Assembly: GCA_023263465.1 (NCBI GenBank)
Contig: JALQWV010000196.1
Span: 1-29,273, forward strand
DNA length: 29,273 nucleotides
Origin: Ilumatobacteraceae bacterium
GTDB taxonomy: Bacteria > Actinomycetota > Acidimicrobiia > Acidimicrobiales > Ilumatobacteraceae
Direction of reading: 5' to 3'
Made by a program: the position numbers and the translations under genes
Part shown: piece by piece, positions 21,541 to 29,112 of the stretch
Layout of the letters: every line of letters starts with the position of its first letter
Position numbering within the stretch: position 1 is the stretch's first letter
The notes under the pieces: generated by a model
Told to the model about the DNA's origin: nothing
What the model saw: the letters and a program-made list of their open reading frames with translations, nothing else
Databases searched by the model: none

Positions 21541-22899
21541 CTACAACGCGTCAATTAGCCGCTGAACTCTGTCGTCTACAGATTGAAATGGATCCTTACA
21601 AACTACGGTTTTCGGAGTTTCATCGTTGAGTTTCAAATGCACCCAATCAACTGTGAAGTCGCGTTTGCTGAGCTTCGCCTGTCGAATAAAGTCTCCGCGT
21701 AATTTTGCACGTGTTGTTTGCGGCGGATGAGCCTTTGCCTTTTCAATATCACCGTGAGAGCAAATACTTTCAACCAAGCCTTGTTGTTGAAGATTGTAAA
21801 AGATACCTCTTGTCCGCTTGATGTCATGGTACTGAATATCAACCATTTGCGTTTTTGCATCATCAAGTGCCAATTGGTGACGAGTTCTAAAGTTTTCAAT
21901 GAGGTGATACTTGATCACCCAATCAACTTCCCTATGTAGTTTCAACGGATCATCTGCGATCGTGGTGATGCAGTGTTTCCACATTTCAAGCGCGCGCTGT
22001 TCCTCGTTGTTGAAACCACGATTTTCGGAGTAGGAGATGGCTTTTTGAAGCAATTCTTGTTGAATTTCGAGCGCAGACCACTCTTTTCCGTTCGCCAGTT
22101 TCACTTTCTTGCGGCACGAGATGTCGTGGCTGATATCCCTAATTGCCCGCGCAGGATTGTCAAGAGATAAGTCTCTTAGTTGCATATCCCGATCTTCGAG
22201 CATTCGCAATACGCACATCGCAGATCCAATTTTCACGAAAGTTGTGTACTCGCTCATGTTTGAGTCGCCAACGATCACATGTAAGCGTCTGTAGATATCC
22301 GAATCGGCATGGGGCTCATCTCGAGAATTGATAATTGGCCTGCTTCTGGTTGTTGCGGAGCTCACGCCATCCCAGATGTGTTCTGCACGCTGGGCGATGG
22401 AAAAGATGGGCCCACGCGCAGTTTGCAGAATATGTCCAGCACCACAAAATATCTGTCGCGAAATAAGAAATGGAATGAATTGTGCGTTGTAATCAACAAG
22501 ATCGCTACTTCGGTGAGTGAGGTAATTTTCATGACAGCCATAACTATTTCCAGCGAAATCAAGATTGTTTTTAAACAAATAGACCGTGCCACGGATTCCT
22601 TCTTCGCGAAGGCGATCTTCTGCACCAGACTGCAGTTCTTGCATAATCAATTCGCCAGCTTTGTCCTGAGCCACCAATTCATATATTGAGTCGCATTCTG
22701 CTGTTGCATATTCGGGATGGCTACCTACATCGAGATACAGTCGCGAACCATTCTCCATAAATACATTTGAGCTTCGCCCCCACGCGACAACATTGCGAAA
22801 CAAGTATCGGGATATCTCGTCAGGGCTTAAGCGCCTCTGACCGCGCAATGTACACGTAGCGCCATATTCGGTCTCAATGCCGAATATGCGTCGATCCAT
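21541..22899 (-). CDS. pafA: Pup-protein ligase PafA
   Basis: The 452-residue protein starts MDRRIFGIETEYG, the standard PafA N-terminus. It belongs to the glutamine-synthetase-like carboxylate-amine ligase fold. The catalytic base Asp57 in 'LYLDVGSHPEYATAE' and the nucleotide-binding 'YLFKNNLDFAGNSYGCHENY' segment are present. PafA activates the C-terminal Glu of Pup with ATP and joins it to a substrate lysine. ATG 22899 is chosen; a TTG three codons earlier keeps the frame but lies in the prcA end. The prcA stop (22905-22907) is five bases before the ATG. It is the last gene of the mpa-dop-pup-prcB-prcA-pafA unit. Confidence 0.96.
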   Translation of the reverse strand: MDRRIFGIETEYGATCTLRGQRRLSPDEISRYLFRNVVAWGRSSNVFMENGSRLYLDVGSHPEYATAECDSIYELVAQDKAGELIMQELQSGAEDRLREEGIRGTVYLFKNNLDFAGNSYGCHENYLTHRSSDLVDYNAQFIPFLISRQIFCGAGHILQTARGPIFSIAQRAEHIWDGVSSATTRSRPIINSRDEPHADSDIYRRLHVIVGDSNMSEYTTFVKIGSAMCVLRMLEDRDMQLRDLSLDNPARAIRDISHDISCRKKVKLANGKEWSALEIQQELLQKAISYSENRGFNNEEQRALEMWKHCITTIADDPLKLHREVDWVIKYHLIENFRTRHQLALDDAKTQMVDIQYHDIKRTRGIFYNLQQQGLVESICSHGDIEKAKAHPPQTTRAKLRGDFIRQAKLSKRDFTVDWVHLKLNDETPKTVVCKDPFQSVDDRVQRLIDAL

Positions 22900-22904
22900 G
22901 AACG

Positions 22905-23582
22905 TCAATTAAGCAGCGTGGCTAGTGAGTTTTCGGCGAGTCGTTTGAAGCATCTTCTACTTCCATTTCGCTGCAACACCGTCACTTCCAAGTCGCTTGC
23001 AGTCAATACACGTTCATCGGATGAAAGTGCTGTACGCGCAAGTTTGCACGCTTCTTGTAGCGACATGTTGTCCTTAAATGCTGCAGCAACCTTTGTCTTG
23101 ATGGTGTCGGTATCACCACCGATAACAATAAAAGGTTTTTCGTCAATAACTGTCCCGTCGTACATGATATGAAAGAGTTGGTCCGCTACCGGGGTCATGC
23201 CTAATTCAGCAACAAGGATTTCAACTTCAAGTGGTTTCACCTCATGAGTAAATGTCTGGCCAATGATCTGCGCATATTGGTTGGCAAGGCTTCTTGCATC
23301 AACATCCTCACGGGAAAATTGGTAACCCTTTAAGTCCGCAGACCGCACTCCGAGAACACGAAGTGAATCAAATTCGTTGTACTTACCCACTCCGGCGAAC
23401 GCTATCCGATCATAAATTTCGCTCGATTTCCGAAGTGTGTTCGATGGGTTTTCCGCAATAATGGCAATGCCTTCGCTGTATTGCAATGCAACAAGCGACT
23501 TCCCTCTGGCGATTCCCTTTCGCGCAAAGTCGGCGCGGTCCTTCATCATCTGCTCAGGTGCTACGTAGTACGGCATATTCAT
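22905..23582 (-). CDS. prcA: 20S proteasome alpha subunit
   Basis: The 225-residue protein matches actinobacterial proteasome alpha subunits: 'MPYYVAPEQMMKDRADFARKG' at the start, 'SLVALQYSEGIAIIAENPS', then 'EIYDRIAFAGVGKYNEFDSL'. Alpha subunits form the outer heptameric rings and the gate, and their N-terminal residues close the pore. The C-terminal region lacks the long acidic tail of some homologues. The ATG at 23582 overlaps the prcB stop by four bases (ATGA), so translation is coupled. The gene sits between prcB and pafA in the proteasome unit. Confidence 0.95.
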   Translation of the reverse strand: MNMPYYVAPEQMMKDRADFARKGIARGKSLVALQYSEGIAIIAENPSNTLRKSSEIYDRIAFAGVGKYNEFDSLRVLGVRSADLKGYQFSREDVDARSLANQYAQIIGQTFTHEVKPLEVEILVAELGMTPVADQLFHIMYDGTVIDEKPFIVIGGDTDTIKTKVAAAFKDNMSLQEACKLARTALSSDERVLTASDLEVTVLQRNGSRRCFKRLAENSLATLLN

Positions 23583-24364
23583 CGCTGTTGTACTCCCGTG
23601 GTGATCGCCGAGTAAATGACAGCCAAATCAGAATCAGGCACTCGAGTAAATCCATCTTTGGTGATGGATGCGACAACTGGATAGATACCTCTCAACACAT
23701 CTGGTCCACCCGTTGCCGAATCGGCATCGGCAGCTTCCCAGAGTGCTCGTGAAACCAATTCAATTGCTTCGTTTACACCGATGTCGCTGCGCCATGAAAC
23801 TCGCAAGACTGTTGAAGCATGTAACTGCCCAGATCCAGTCGCTACGAAATCCGTTTCTTCGTATCGTCCACCAGTCGCGTCGTAATCCCACAGGCGACCC
23901 TGGTCGATGTGTTCGTCATAACCGGCAAAAATGGGAACGACCATGAGTCCTTGCATTGCTGCTGGAAGGTTGTTTCGTACAAACATCGACAACTGGTTTG
24001 CCTTACCTTCAAGTGAAAGTGGTTGCCCCTCCACCTTCTCGTAGTGTTCAATTTGCAGTTGAAACAATTTGACCATTTCCATCGCAGGTCCAGCAGCACC
24101 AGCGATAGCAACTCCACTGAAATCATCTGCCTGAACAACCTTTTCCATCGTTCGGTGACTAATCAAATTTCCCGAAGTCGCTCTACGATCTCCAGCCATG
24201 ACTACCCCGCCAGAACATCTCACAGCGACACACGTTGTGGCATGGGGAATGTCTAGTTGCGAAACATTTGCATAAACAGCGAATGGTGAGAGGCCTACTC
24301 GCTTCAACAATTCGCCAAAGTTGGAACCAGGATCTTGATCAATCGGAAAAACTGGGAACTTCAT
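23579..24364 (-). CDS. prcB: 20S proteasome beta subunit, with propeptide
   Basis: The 261-residue protein has an N-terminal propeptide of about 42 residues, then the catalytic core that starts at Thr43 in 'PHATTCVAVRC'. Other elements are 'GGVVMAGDRRATSGNLISHR' (with the conserved Asp and Arg), 'AAGPAMEMVKLFQLQIEHYE' and 'ADSATGGPDVLRGIYPVV'. Autocatalytic cleavage exposes the N-terminal threonine nucleophile. In most actinobacterial PrcB proteins the residue before the catalytic threonine is Gly (HGTT); here it is Ala (HATT), a small residue which should still allow processing. The gene starts 18 bases after pup on the same strand. Confidence 0.95.
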   Translation of the reverse strand: MKFPVFPIDQDPGSNFGELLKRVGLSPFAVYANVSQLDIPHATTCVAVRCSGGVVMAGDRRATSGNLISHRTMEKVVQADDFSGVAIAGAAGPAMEMVKLFQLQIEHYEKVEGQPLSLEGKANQLSMFVRNNLPAAMQGLMVVPIFAGYDEHIDQGRLWDYDATGGRYEETDFVATGSGQLHASTVLRVSWRSDIGVNEAIELVSRALWEAADADSATGGPDVLRGIYPVVASITKDGFTRVPDSDLAVIYSAITTGVQQR

Positions 24365-24382
24365 GGTGATGTCAGGCTAAGC

Positions 24383-24574
24383 CTATTGTCCGCCCTTTTG
24401 TACGTAACTCTTTACGAACTCTTCTGCATTTTCTTCTAAAACCGCGTCTATTTGATCCAGAATTGAATCTAAATCTGTCTTGATTGGGTCGTGTTCAGTT
24501 GGTTGTAGTTCAGATTCTGCATCGGACATACCTTGGCGGTTTTGTTCGTGCTGCTTAAATACCCGTTCGCCCAT
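24383..24574 (-). CDS. pup: Prokaryotic ubiquitin-like protein Pup
   Basis: The 63-residue protein has the Pup layout: a variable polar N-terminal half, then the conserved 'ILDQIDAVLEENAEEFVKSY' helix and the C-terminal 'VQKGGQ'. The final Gln must be deamidated to Glu by Dop before ligation. The N-terminal half (MGERVFKQHEQNRQG) differs from the Gly-rich mycobacterial one but is the part that threads into Mpa. It starts two bases after the dop stop. A TANNNT hexamer (TACTCT) lies exactly six bases before ATG 24574, which suggests a private leaderless promoter in addition to read-through from mpa and dop. Confidence 0.96.
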   Translation of the reverse strand: MGERVFKQHEQNRQGMSDAESELQPTEHDPIKTDLDSILDQIDAVLEENAEEFVKSYVQKGGQ

Positions 24575-24576
24575 GG

Positions 24577-26085
24577 CTACAGAGTACTACCCGGTAAATC
24601 TGGTTTTCCAAGCAGGGCCAGTAATTCCTCGATAGAGGAACTTGAGTTGATGATTGATTCGGTGAGTTCACGAGTTCCCCGGAGCGGCTCGTTCATGAAT
24701 AACTTTTGCAGTGGACGGTTCGCAACATCAAAAACAATGCTGTCCCAGTTGGCATTGACAATTTGATCAAACCATTTTTCAACTACTCGACCTCTGAAAA
24801 ACGCTCTTGTTGTTTCAGGTGGTCGGCGAACGGCATTGGCGACGGTCTTGTCATCAAACATGTGCGCAATGTTCATTTTAGTTGCAAGGCATACTTTTGG
24901 ATCGAGCGAGTGATACATCAGATCAATGGCCTTGAGACGTGAGTCAGAGTCGGCCAACGAATGCCGTTTTTTGGTTCCGTCAACCAAACTCAATTTTGCA
25001 ATCCAATCGATCTTCGTTGTCAGCAGATTTTGCTTTGACGCCAAATCGTGCACAACCTGTTCCCATTTAAACAGCACGTCGTATGCCTCGTCTTGCGCTA
25101 AACCGCAGTACGATCCCGCCTCAACGTAGGCTCTCACAGCCGCACATAACTCGCCTTGTATTTCTACCGCGGTCATGCGGGTTCCATCTGCCATGAGTAT
25201 CTGTTCGCTCATGGAAATGTCTCGGCTGATTTGCTTAATTGCGTGTACAGGGTGCGCAATCAGTAATTGCTGTGGGAACTTTCCATCCTCAATCATCGAA
25301 AGTACGAGTGCGGTCGATCCAAGTTTGAGATATGAGGCGAATTGGCTCATATTTGCGTCGCCGACGATGACATGCAACCTTCGATACTTTTGCGGATCAC
25401 AATGCGGTTCATCTCGTGTATTAACTATTGGCCGCTTCATGGTGGTCTCCAGACCAACTTGCTCTTCAAAGAAATCCGCACGTTGACTGATCTGAAAGCC
25501 AGATTGGTCGACAACACCCGAAGGAGATTCGTGCCCAACTTTTCCTGAGCCGCAAAAAACCTGGCGAGTAACGAAATGCGTAGTAATGAACGCAGCGAGT
25601 TTCGTGAAAGGAATTTGACGATCTATCAGGTAGTTCTCGTGGCATCCATAGCTATTTCCTTTGCCATCAGAATTGTTCTTGAAGAGGTCAATACGAACAT
25701 TCTCCGGAAGCCTCTCGTTTGCCTTATTCATACTTTCACGAAGAATGAATTCGCCGGCAACATCAAAGAGCACCGCCTCGCGAATCGTCGCACACTCTGG
25801 ACTGGAGTATTCAGGATGAGCATGATCTACGTAGTAGCGCGCTCCATTAGACAGAACGGTGTTGATCATCTTTGAATCAATTATTGGATCCAAATAATCA
25901 TCCAGATTCACACCGCGTGCATCCCGGGAAGGGTTTTCGTGGCTGGCATCAAATGACGTACTTGCCCAAGGTGAATCCTTGTAGGCGCTGACGATTAGCG
26001 ATGAAGCAGTTACCGGGTCTACATCAGCGCCACGGAGCAAAATTCCATACTCAGTTTCAATTCCGCAGACTTTGGGCGTTGCCAC
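24577..26085 (-). CDS. dop: Deamidase/depupylase Dop
   Basis: The 502-residue protein is a PafA homologue with the Dop-specific N-terminus 'ATPKVCGIETEYGILLRGAD' and the extra loop before 'VLSNGARYYVDHAHPEYSSP', which carries the catalytic Asp87. 'IDLFKNNSDGKGNSYGCHEN' forms the nucleotide site. Dop converts the C-terminal Gln of Pup to Glu and also removes Pup from substrates. GTG 26085 follows immediately after the mpa stop with no spacer. The distinction from PafA is clear from length, the insertion and 'ERADFFEEQVGLETTMKRP'-like wording that PafA lacks. The gene sits between mpa and pup. Confidence 0.95.
   Translation of the reverse strand: MATPKVCGIETEYGILLRGADVDPVTASSLIVSAYKDSPWASTSFDASHENPSRDARGVNLDDYLDPIIDSKMINTVLSNGARYYVDHAHPEYSSPECATIREAVLFDVAGEFILRESMNKANERLPENVRIDLFKNNSDGKGNSYGCHENYLIDRQIPFTKLAAFITTHFVTRQVFCGSGKVGHESPSGVVDQSGFQISQRADFFEEQVGLETTMKRPIVNTRDEPHCDPQKYRRLHVIVGDANMSQFASYLKLGSTALVLSMIEDGKFPQQLLIAHPVHAIKQISRDISMSEQILMADGTRMTAVEIQGELCAAVRAYVEAGSYCGLAQDEAYDVLFKWEQVVHDLASKQNLLTTKIDWIAKLSLVDGTKKRHSLADSDSRLKAIDLMYHSLDPKVCLATKMNIAHMFDDKTVANAVRRPPETTRAFFRGRVVEKWFDQIVNANWDSIVFDVANRPLQKLFMNEPLRGTRELTESIINSSSSIEELLALLGKPDLPGSTL
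24581..24586 (-). promoter_or_regulatory. Putative internal leaderless -10 hexamer for pup
   Basis: TACTCT on the minus strand ends six bases before ATG 24574. It lies within the last codons of dop. Confidence 0.45.
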
Positions 26086-27708
26086 TTATAGGTACTGCCC
26101 CGTCGTTGCACGCTCTATTTCTTTGCCTCCAATAAAGTCGTCCCCACTATCCCCATGTGCCTTGATTGTTCGGATGTACACGATACGTTCGCCTTTGCGA
26201 CCCGAAATCTTTGCCCAATCATCAGGGTTTGTCGTATTGGGTAAATCTTCATGTTCCGAGAATTCGTCTCCAACAGAACTGATCAGATCTGCAGTGGTGA
26301 TACCACCATCACCACCATCAATGCGACGCTTGATGGCTTTCTTCTTCGCTCTCCGCACGATGTTTTCTAGCATTGCTCCTGAGACAAAGTCCTTGTAGAA
26401 GAGTTCTTCTTTTTCACCATTCTGATACGTGATTTCAAGAAAACGATTATCAGTTGATTCAGAAAATATTCGGTCTATAGCCAACTCAACCATGTCTGCA
26501 ATCTGGCAACCTTCAGCGAGCGGAAGATCATCGGTCAGATAACGAAGAAGAATCTGCTGAGCAGCGTGTCGATTTGGGCGGTCAACTCGAATCTTTACAT
26601 CGAGACGTCCAGGTCGGAGAATGGCTGGGTCAATCAAGTCCTCGCGGTTCGTTGCGCCGATGATGATGACATTCTGAAGTTTGTCAGCGCCATCAATTTC
26701 AGCGAGTAATTGTGGAACAATCGTTGATTCCATGTCCGAGGAAACTCCTGTCCCACGGATTCGGAACATTGAATCCATTTCATCGAAGAAGATGATCACT
26801 GGCCAACCTTCTTCACTTTTCTCACGCGCTCTTTGAAATACCAATCTGATCTGACGCTCTGTTTCACCTACATATTTATTGAGGAGTTCAGGACCTTTGA
26901 TGTTGATGAAATACGAACCACCCTTATCATCTCCAGTTTTGGCTGTAACTCGTTGTGCAAGGCTGTTCGCTACAGCTTTAGCAATAAGAGTCTTTCCGCA
27001 ACCCGGCGGTCCATACAGAAGAATTCCTTTAGGGGCTGGAAGTTGATAATCAGCGAAAAGATCTGCGTGTAGGAACGGGAGCTCCACCGCATCGCGGATT
27101 TTTTCTATTTGTTCATCTAAACCACCGATGTCTGCGAAAGTTACATTCGGAACATGTTCTAACAAAAGATGTTCAACTTCAGGCTGTAGTAATCGTTCAA
27201 GAAGCAGATTTGATCGTGAGTCAAGTCGTAAGAGATCTCCAGAACGCAAGTTGGCTCCACGCAAAGAGTCCGAAAGTTCACACACGCGTTCGTCGTCACC
27301 ACGGAACGAGACAATGGCTCGAATTCCATCGTCAAGAACCTTGGTCAGTGTGACAACTTCGCCGGCATGTTCTGGATGACGAGCCTCGACAATGCTCATC
27401 GAATCATTGAGTAACACCTCTGAACCGAGTTGGATGTTGTCACAGTCAATGTTGCCTCCTACGGAGACTCGAAGTTTCCGACCGTTCACTAATACGTCAA
27501 AATAATCATCAGGGTTCCGACCCACCACAATTCCATAAGGGCTTGGTGGACGTGTGAGTTTTTCGACTCGCTCGCTCAGCTGAACAACTTCTTCTCGAAG
27601 TTCTCGGAGTGCATATTCGAGGCGATGGTTCTTTTCCACCTCGGCGCTGAGCTTTTGGGCAAGCGCTTCCCCAGTTTGTGCGGACTCACGTGATTGGTTA
27701 TCTGCCAA
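26086..27708 (-). CDS. mpa: Proteasome-activating AAA+ ATPase (Mpa/ARC)
   Basis: The 540-residue protein has an N-terminal coiled coil (about 15-52) that captures Pup, an interdomain OB region (about 55-170), and an AAA+ domain with Walker A 'GPPGCGKT' (233-240) and Walker B 'IIFFDEMDS'. The C-terminus ends 'TTGQYL', with the penultimate Tyr that docks into the proteasome alpha ring. It unfolds pupylated proteins for the 20S core. The start is TTG 27708, preceded by AATGGGG; a stop codon lies in frame two codons upstream, so no earlier start is possible. It heads the six-gene proteasome unit. Confidence 0.95.
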   Translation of the reverse strand: MADNQSRESAQTGEALAQKLSAEVEKNHRLEYALRELREEVVQLSERVEKLTRPPSPYGIVVGRNPDDYFDVLVNGRKLRVSVGGNIDCDNIQLGSEVLLNDSMSIVEARHPEHAGEVVTLTKVLDDGIRAIVSFRGDDERVCELSDSLRGANLRSGDLLRLDSRSNLLLERLLQPEVEHLLLEHVPNVTFADIGGLDEQIEKIRDAVELPFLHADLFADYQLPAPKGILLYGPPGCGKTLIAKAVANSLAQRVTAKTGDDKGGSYFINIKGPELLNKYVGETERQIRLVFQRAREKSEEGWPVIIFFDEMDSMFRIRGTGVSSDMESTIVPQLLAEIDGADKLQNVIIIGATNREDLIDPAILRPGRLDVKIRVDRPNRHAAQQILLRYLTDDLPLAEGCQIADMVELAIDRIFSESTDNRFLEITYQNGEKEELFYKDFVSGAMLENIVRRAKKKAIKRRIDGGDGGITTADLISSVGDEFSEHEDLPNTTNPDDWAKISGRKGERIVYIRTIKAHGDSGDDFIGGKEIERATTGQYL

Positions 27709-27739
27709 GAATTACCCCATTCCGTTCAGTGCACTTGTA

Positions 27740-27768
27740 AACCTACCCATACAGAGCCTCAGAATTCA
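27740..27768 (-). promoter_or_regulatory. Possible promoter of the mpa-pafA operon
   Basis: On the minus strand a TAGGTT hexamer (27740-27745) lies 17 bases after a weak TGAATT (27763-27768). A start about seven bases downstream would give a leader near 25 bases, with GGGG just before the TTG start. Confidence 0.33.
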
Positions 27769-27801
27769 TAGGAAGGTGCAAATTCACAAGGCAAAAGTTC
27801 G

Positions 27802-27818
27802 CCCACTGCGATCGTGGG
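27802..27818. repeat. Short inverted repeat in the mpa/ferredoxin intergenic region
   Basis: CCCAC and GTGGG flank seven bases (TGCGATC). The repeat lies five bases upstream of a TAGTCT hexamer (27823-27828) that may serve the ferredoxin gene, so it could be an operator. Confidence 0.4.
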
Positions 27819-27822
27819 AATG

Positions 27823-27828
27823 TAGTCT
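27823..27828 (+). promoter_or_regulatory. Possible -10 hexamer for the ferredoxin gene
   Basis: TAGTCT would place the start of transcription near 27835, giving a leader of about 38 bases that contains AAGGAG (27859-27864), eight bases before the ATG. This is the best ribosome binding site in the window. Confidence 0.38.
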
Positions 27829-27872
27829 GTTGTGTGAAATAGCCATCAGGAAACGTTTAAGGAGTACATGAC

Positions 27873-28118
27873 ATGAAGGTCTGGATCGATCAAGATCTCT
27901 GCACAGGAGACGGATTGTGCGAGGAAATTGCACCAGATGTGTTCACGTTGCTCGATGACGGTCTCGCCTATGTTCGCGAAAAGGACAAGATCTTCGCTGC
28001 TGCTAAGGGCAACGCTCAAGGCGCAGAAGGCATGGCCAACTTTGCCGACAATTTGATGGACGCTGTAATCGAGTCCGCCGAGGAATGCCCCGGCGAATGC
28101 ATCTTCATCGAGCCTTAA
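27873..28118 (+). CDS. Monocluster ferredoxin with Asp in the fourth ligand position
   Basis: The 81-residue protein begins MKVWIDQDLCTGDGLCEEIA and ends with 'CPGECIFIEP'. Cluster ligands are Cys10, Cys16 and Cys72, the last followed by Pro, in the pattern C-x2-D-x2-C ... C-P. Position 13 is Asp, as in Pyrococcus furiosus ferredoxin, where the Asp completes a [4Fe-4S] cluster that readily converts to [3Fe-4S]. Cys76 is an additional cysteine. Between Cys16 and Cys72 lie 55 residues, longer than in the archaeal protein, including an Ala- and Gly-rich insert (about 42-60). It would carry electrons to an unknown partner, often a P450 or oxygenase; none is nearby. It is divergent from mpa and convergent with trmI. 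Confidence 0.9.
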   Translation: MKVWIDQDLCTGDGLCEEIAPDVFTLLDDGLAYVREKDKIFAAAKGNAQGAEGMANFADNLMDAVIESAEECPGECIFIEP

Positions 28119-28918
28119 TCTCTCGTTAGCTCCATAGACACGGCGTTATCGCCGATATACCGAGCAACTGTCAGAAATGCAGTGTGCGCGACCATTCTGT
28201 GATCAGGTCGGACAGCCATTCCTTCGATGTGCCATGTTCGATGAAGAACTTCCATTGTTCGTGCCTCAATCCAGTAGTTACCAAAGCACTGTCGCACCTG
28301 CACTGCTTGGGTGATACTTGGCGTATACGCAACAAGTAGCCCGCCTTTTCGAAGAACTTTCTCCGCATGTGGAACTACGTTCCATGGTTCGGGCAAGTCG
28401 AGCACAACGCGATCGAAATCTTGCCCATCAATTCCTTCATAAGCGTCCCGGATCTGAACGTCATATCGTTCTAAAGCGGCTTCGCCGAGAAATGATCGAA
28501 CATTTGACTGTGCCCTATTTGCAAAATCCTCTCGCAATTCGTAACCCGTGATGTGCGCGCCATAACGAAGCATGGTCATTGAAAGTGCACCACTTCCAAC
28601 TCCGGTTTCAAAAACCCGCATTCCAGGACCGATATCGGCAATCATGCAAATTGGCGCGAGATCTTTCGGATAAATAACCTGCGCACCACGTGGCATTTCA
28701 AGAACGAAGTCCTCCAAAGTTGGTCGCAGGATCGAATAGCTAGAACCTTTTGAATTCGCGATCAGTGCGCCTTCTTCAAGACCAACAATCTGTGCATGTG
28801 CGATCACTCCTGAGTGACTGTGAAATTCCCCTTTTTCAGAAAGCGTTGCAAGATAGCGACGCTTCTTACTGTCAATAATGAGAACGCGCTCACCAAACTG
28901 GAAGGTGCGGATACTCAT
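28115..28918 (-). CDS. trmI: tRNA (adenine-58-N1)-methyltransferase TrmI
   Basis: The 267-residue protein has a small N-terminal beta domain and a class I methyltransferase domain. The SAM-binding motif is 'VFETGVGSGALSMTML', and 'DLPEPW' is the catalytic/adenine motif of the TrmI family. It methylates A58 in the T-loop of tRNA. A trmI gene (Rv2118c) also lies close to mpa (Rv2115c) in M. tuberculosis, so the neighbourhood is conserved. The ATG at 28918 overlaps the stop of the upstream small gene (ATGA). Its stop shares the tetranucleotide TTAA with the ferredoxin gene stop on the other strand. Confidence 0.93.
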   Translation of the reverse strand: MSIRTFQFGERVLIIDSKKRRYLATLSEKGEFHSHSGVIAHAQIVGLEEGALIANSKGSSYSILRPTLEDFVLEMPRGAQVIYPKDLAPICMIADIGPGMRVFETGVGSGALSMTMLRYGAHITGYELREDFANRAQSNVRSFLGEAALERYDVQIRDAYEGIDGQDFDRVVLDLPEPWNVVPHAEKVLRKGGLLVAYTPSITQAVQVRQCFGNYWIEARTMEVLHRTWHIEGMAVRPDHRMVAHTAFLTVARYIGDNAVSMELTRD

Positions 28919-29112
28919 AGTGATGAATCTTTTTTGCGGATGATGACTTCTTCATCTTTGCGGAGTCGAATAGTGGTAACGGATTTTTTGCGATTATGTT
29001 TTCGCATCCATTTCAATGCACGCCAAACAACTGGAATCCACCAAAACGATTCCCGAACAGAGGTTGTGCTCGGTTGGGTGACTTGCCGCTTATCGCCGGA
29101 TTTCGAGGACAC
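28915..29112 (-). CDS. Small basic protein of unknown function
   Basis: From GTG 29112 the protein has about 65 residues; GTG 29130 and TTG 29154 are alternative starts. It has a polar N-terminus, then the aromatic stretch 'SFWWIPVVWRALKWMRK', which may be an amphipathic or membrane-associated helix, and a strongly basic C-terminus ('RKKSVTTIRLRKDEEVIIRK'). I do not recognise it. The gene overlaps both neighbours: the upstream partial gene by about 20 bases and the trmI start by four (ATGA). The tight coupling argues that it is real. Confidence 0.55.
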   Translation of the reverse strand: MSSKSGDKRQVTQPSTTSVRESFWWIPVVWRALKWMRKHNRKKSVTTIRLRKDEEVIIRKKDSSL

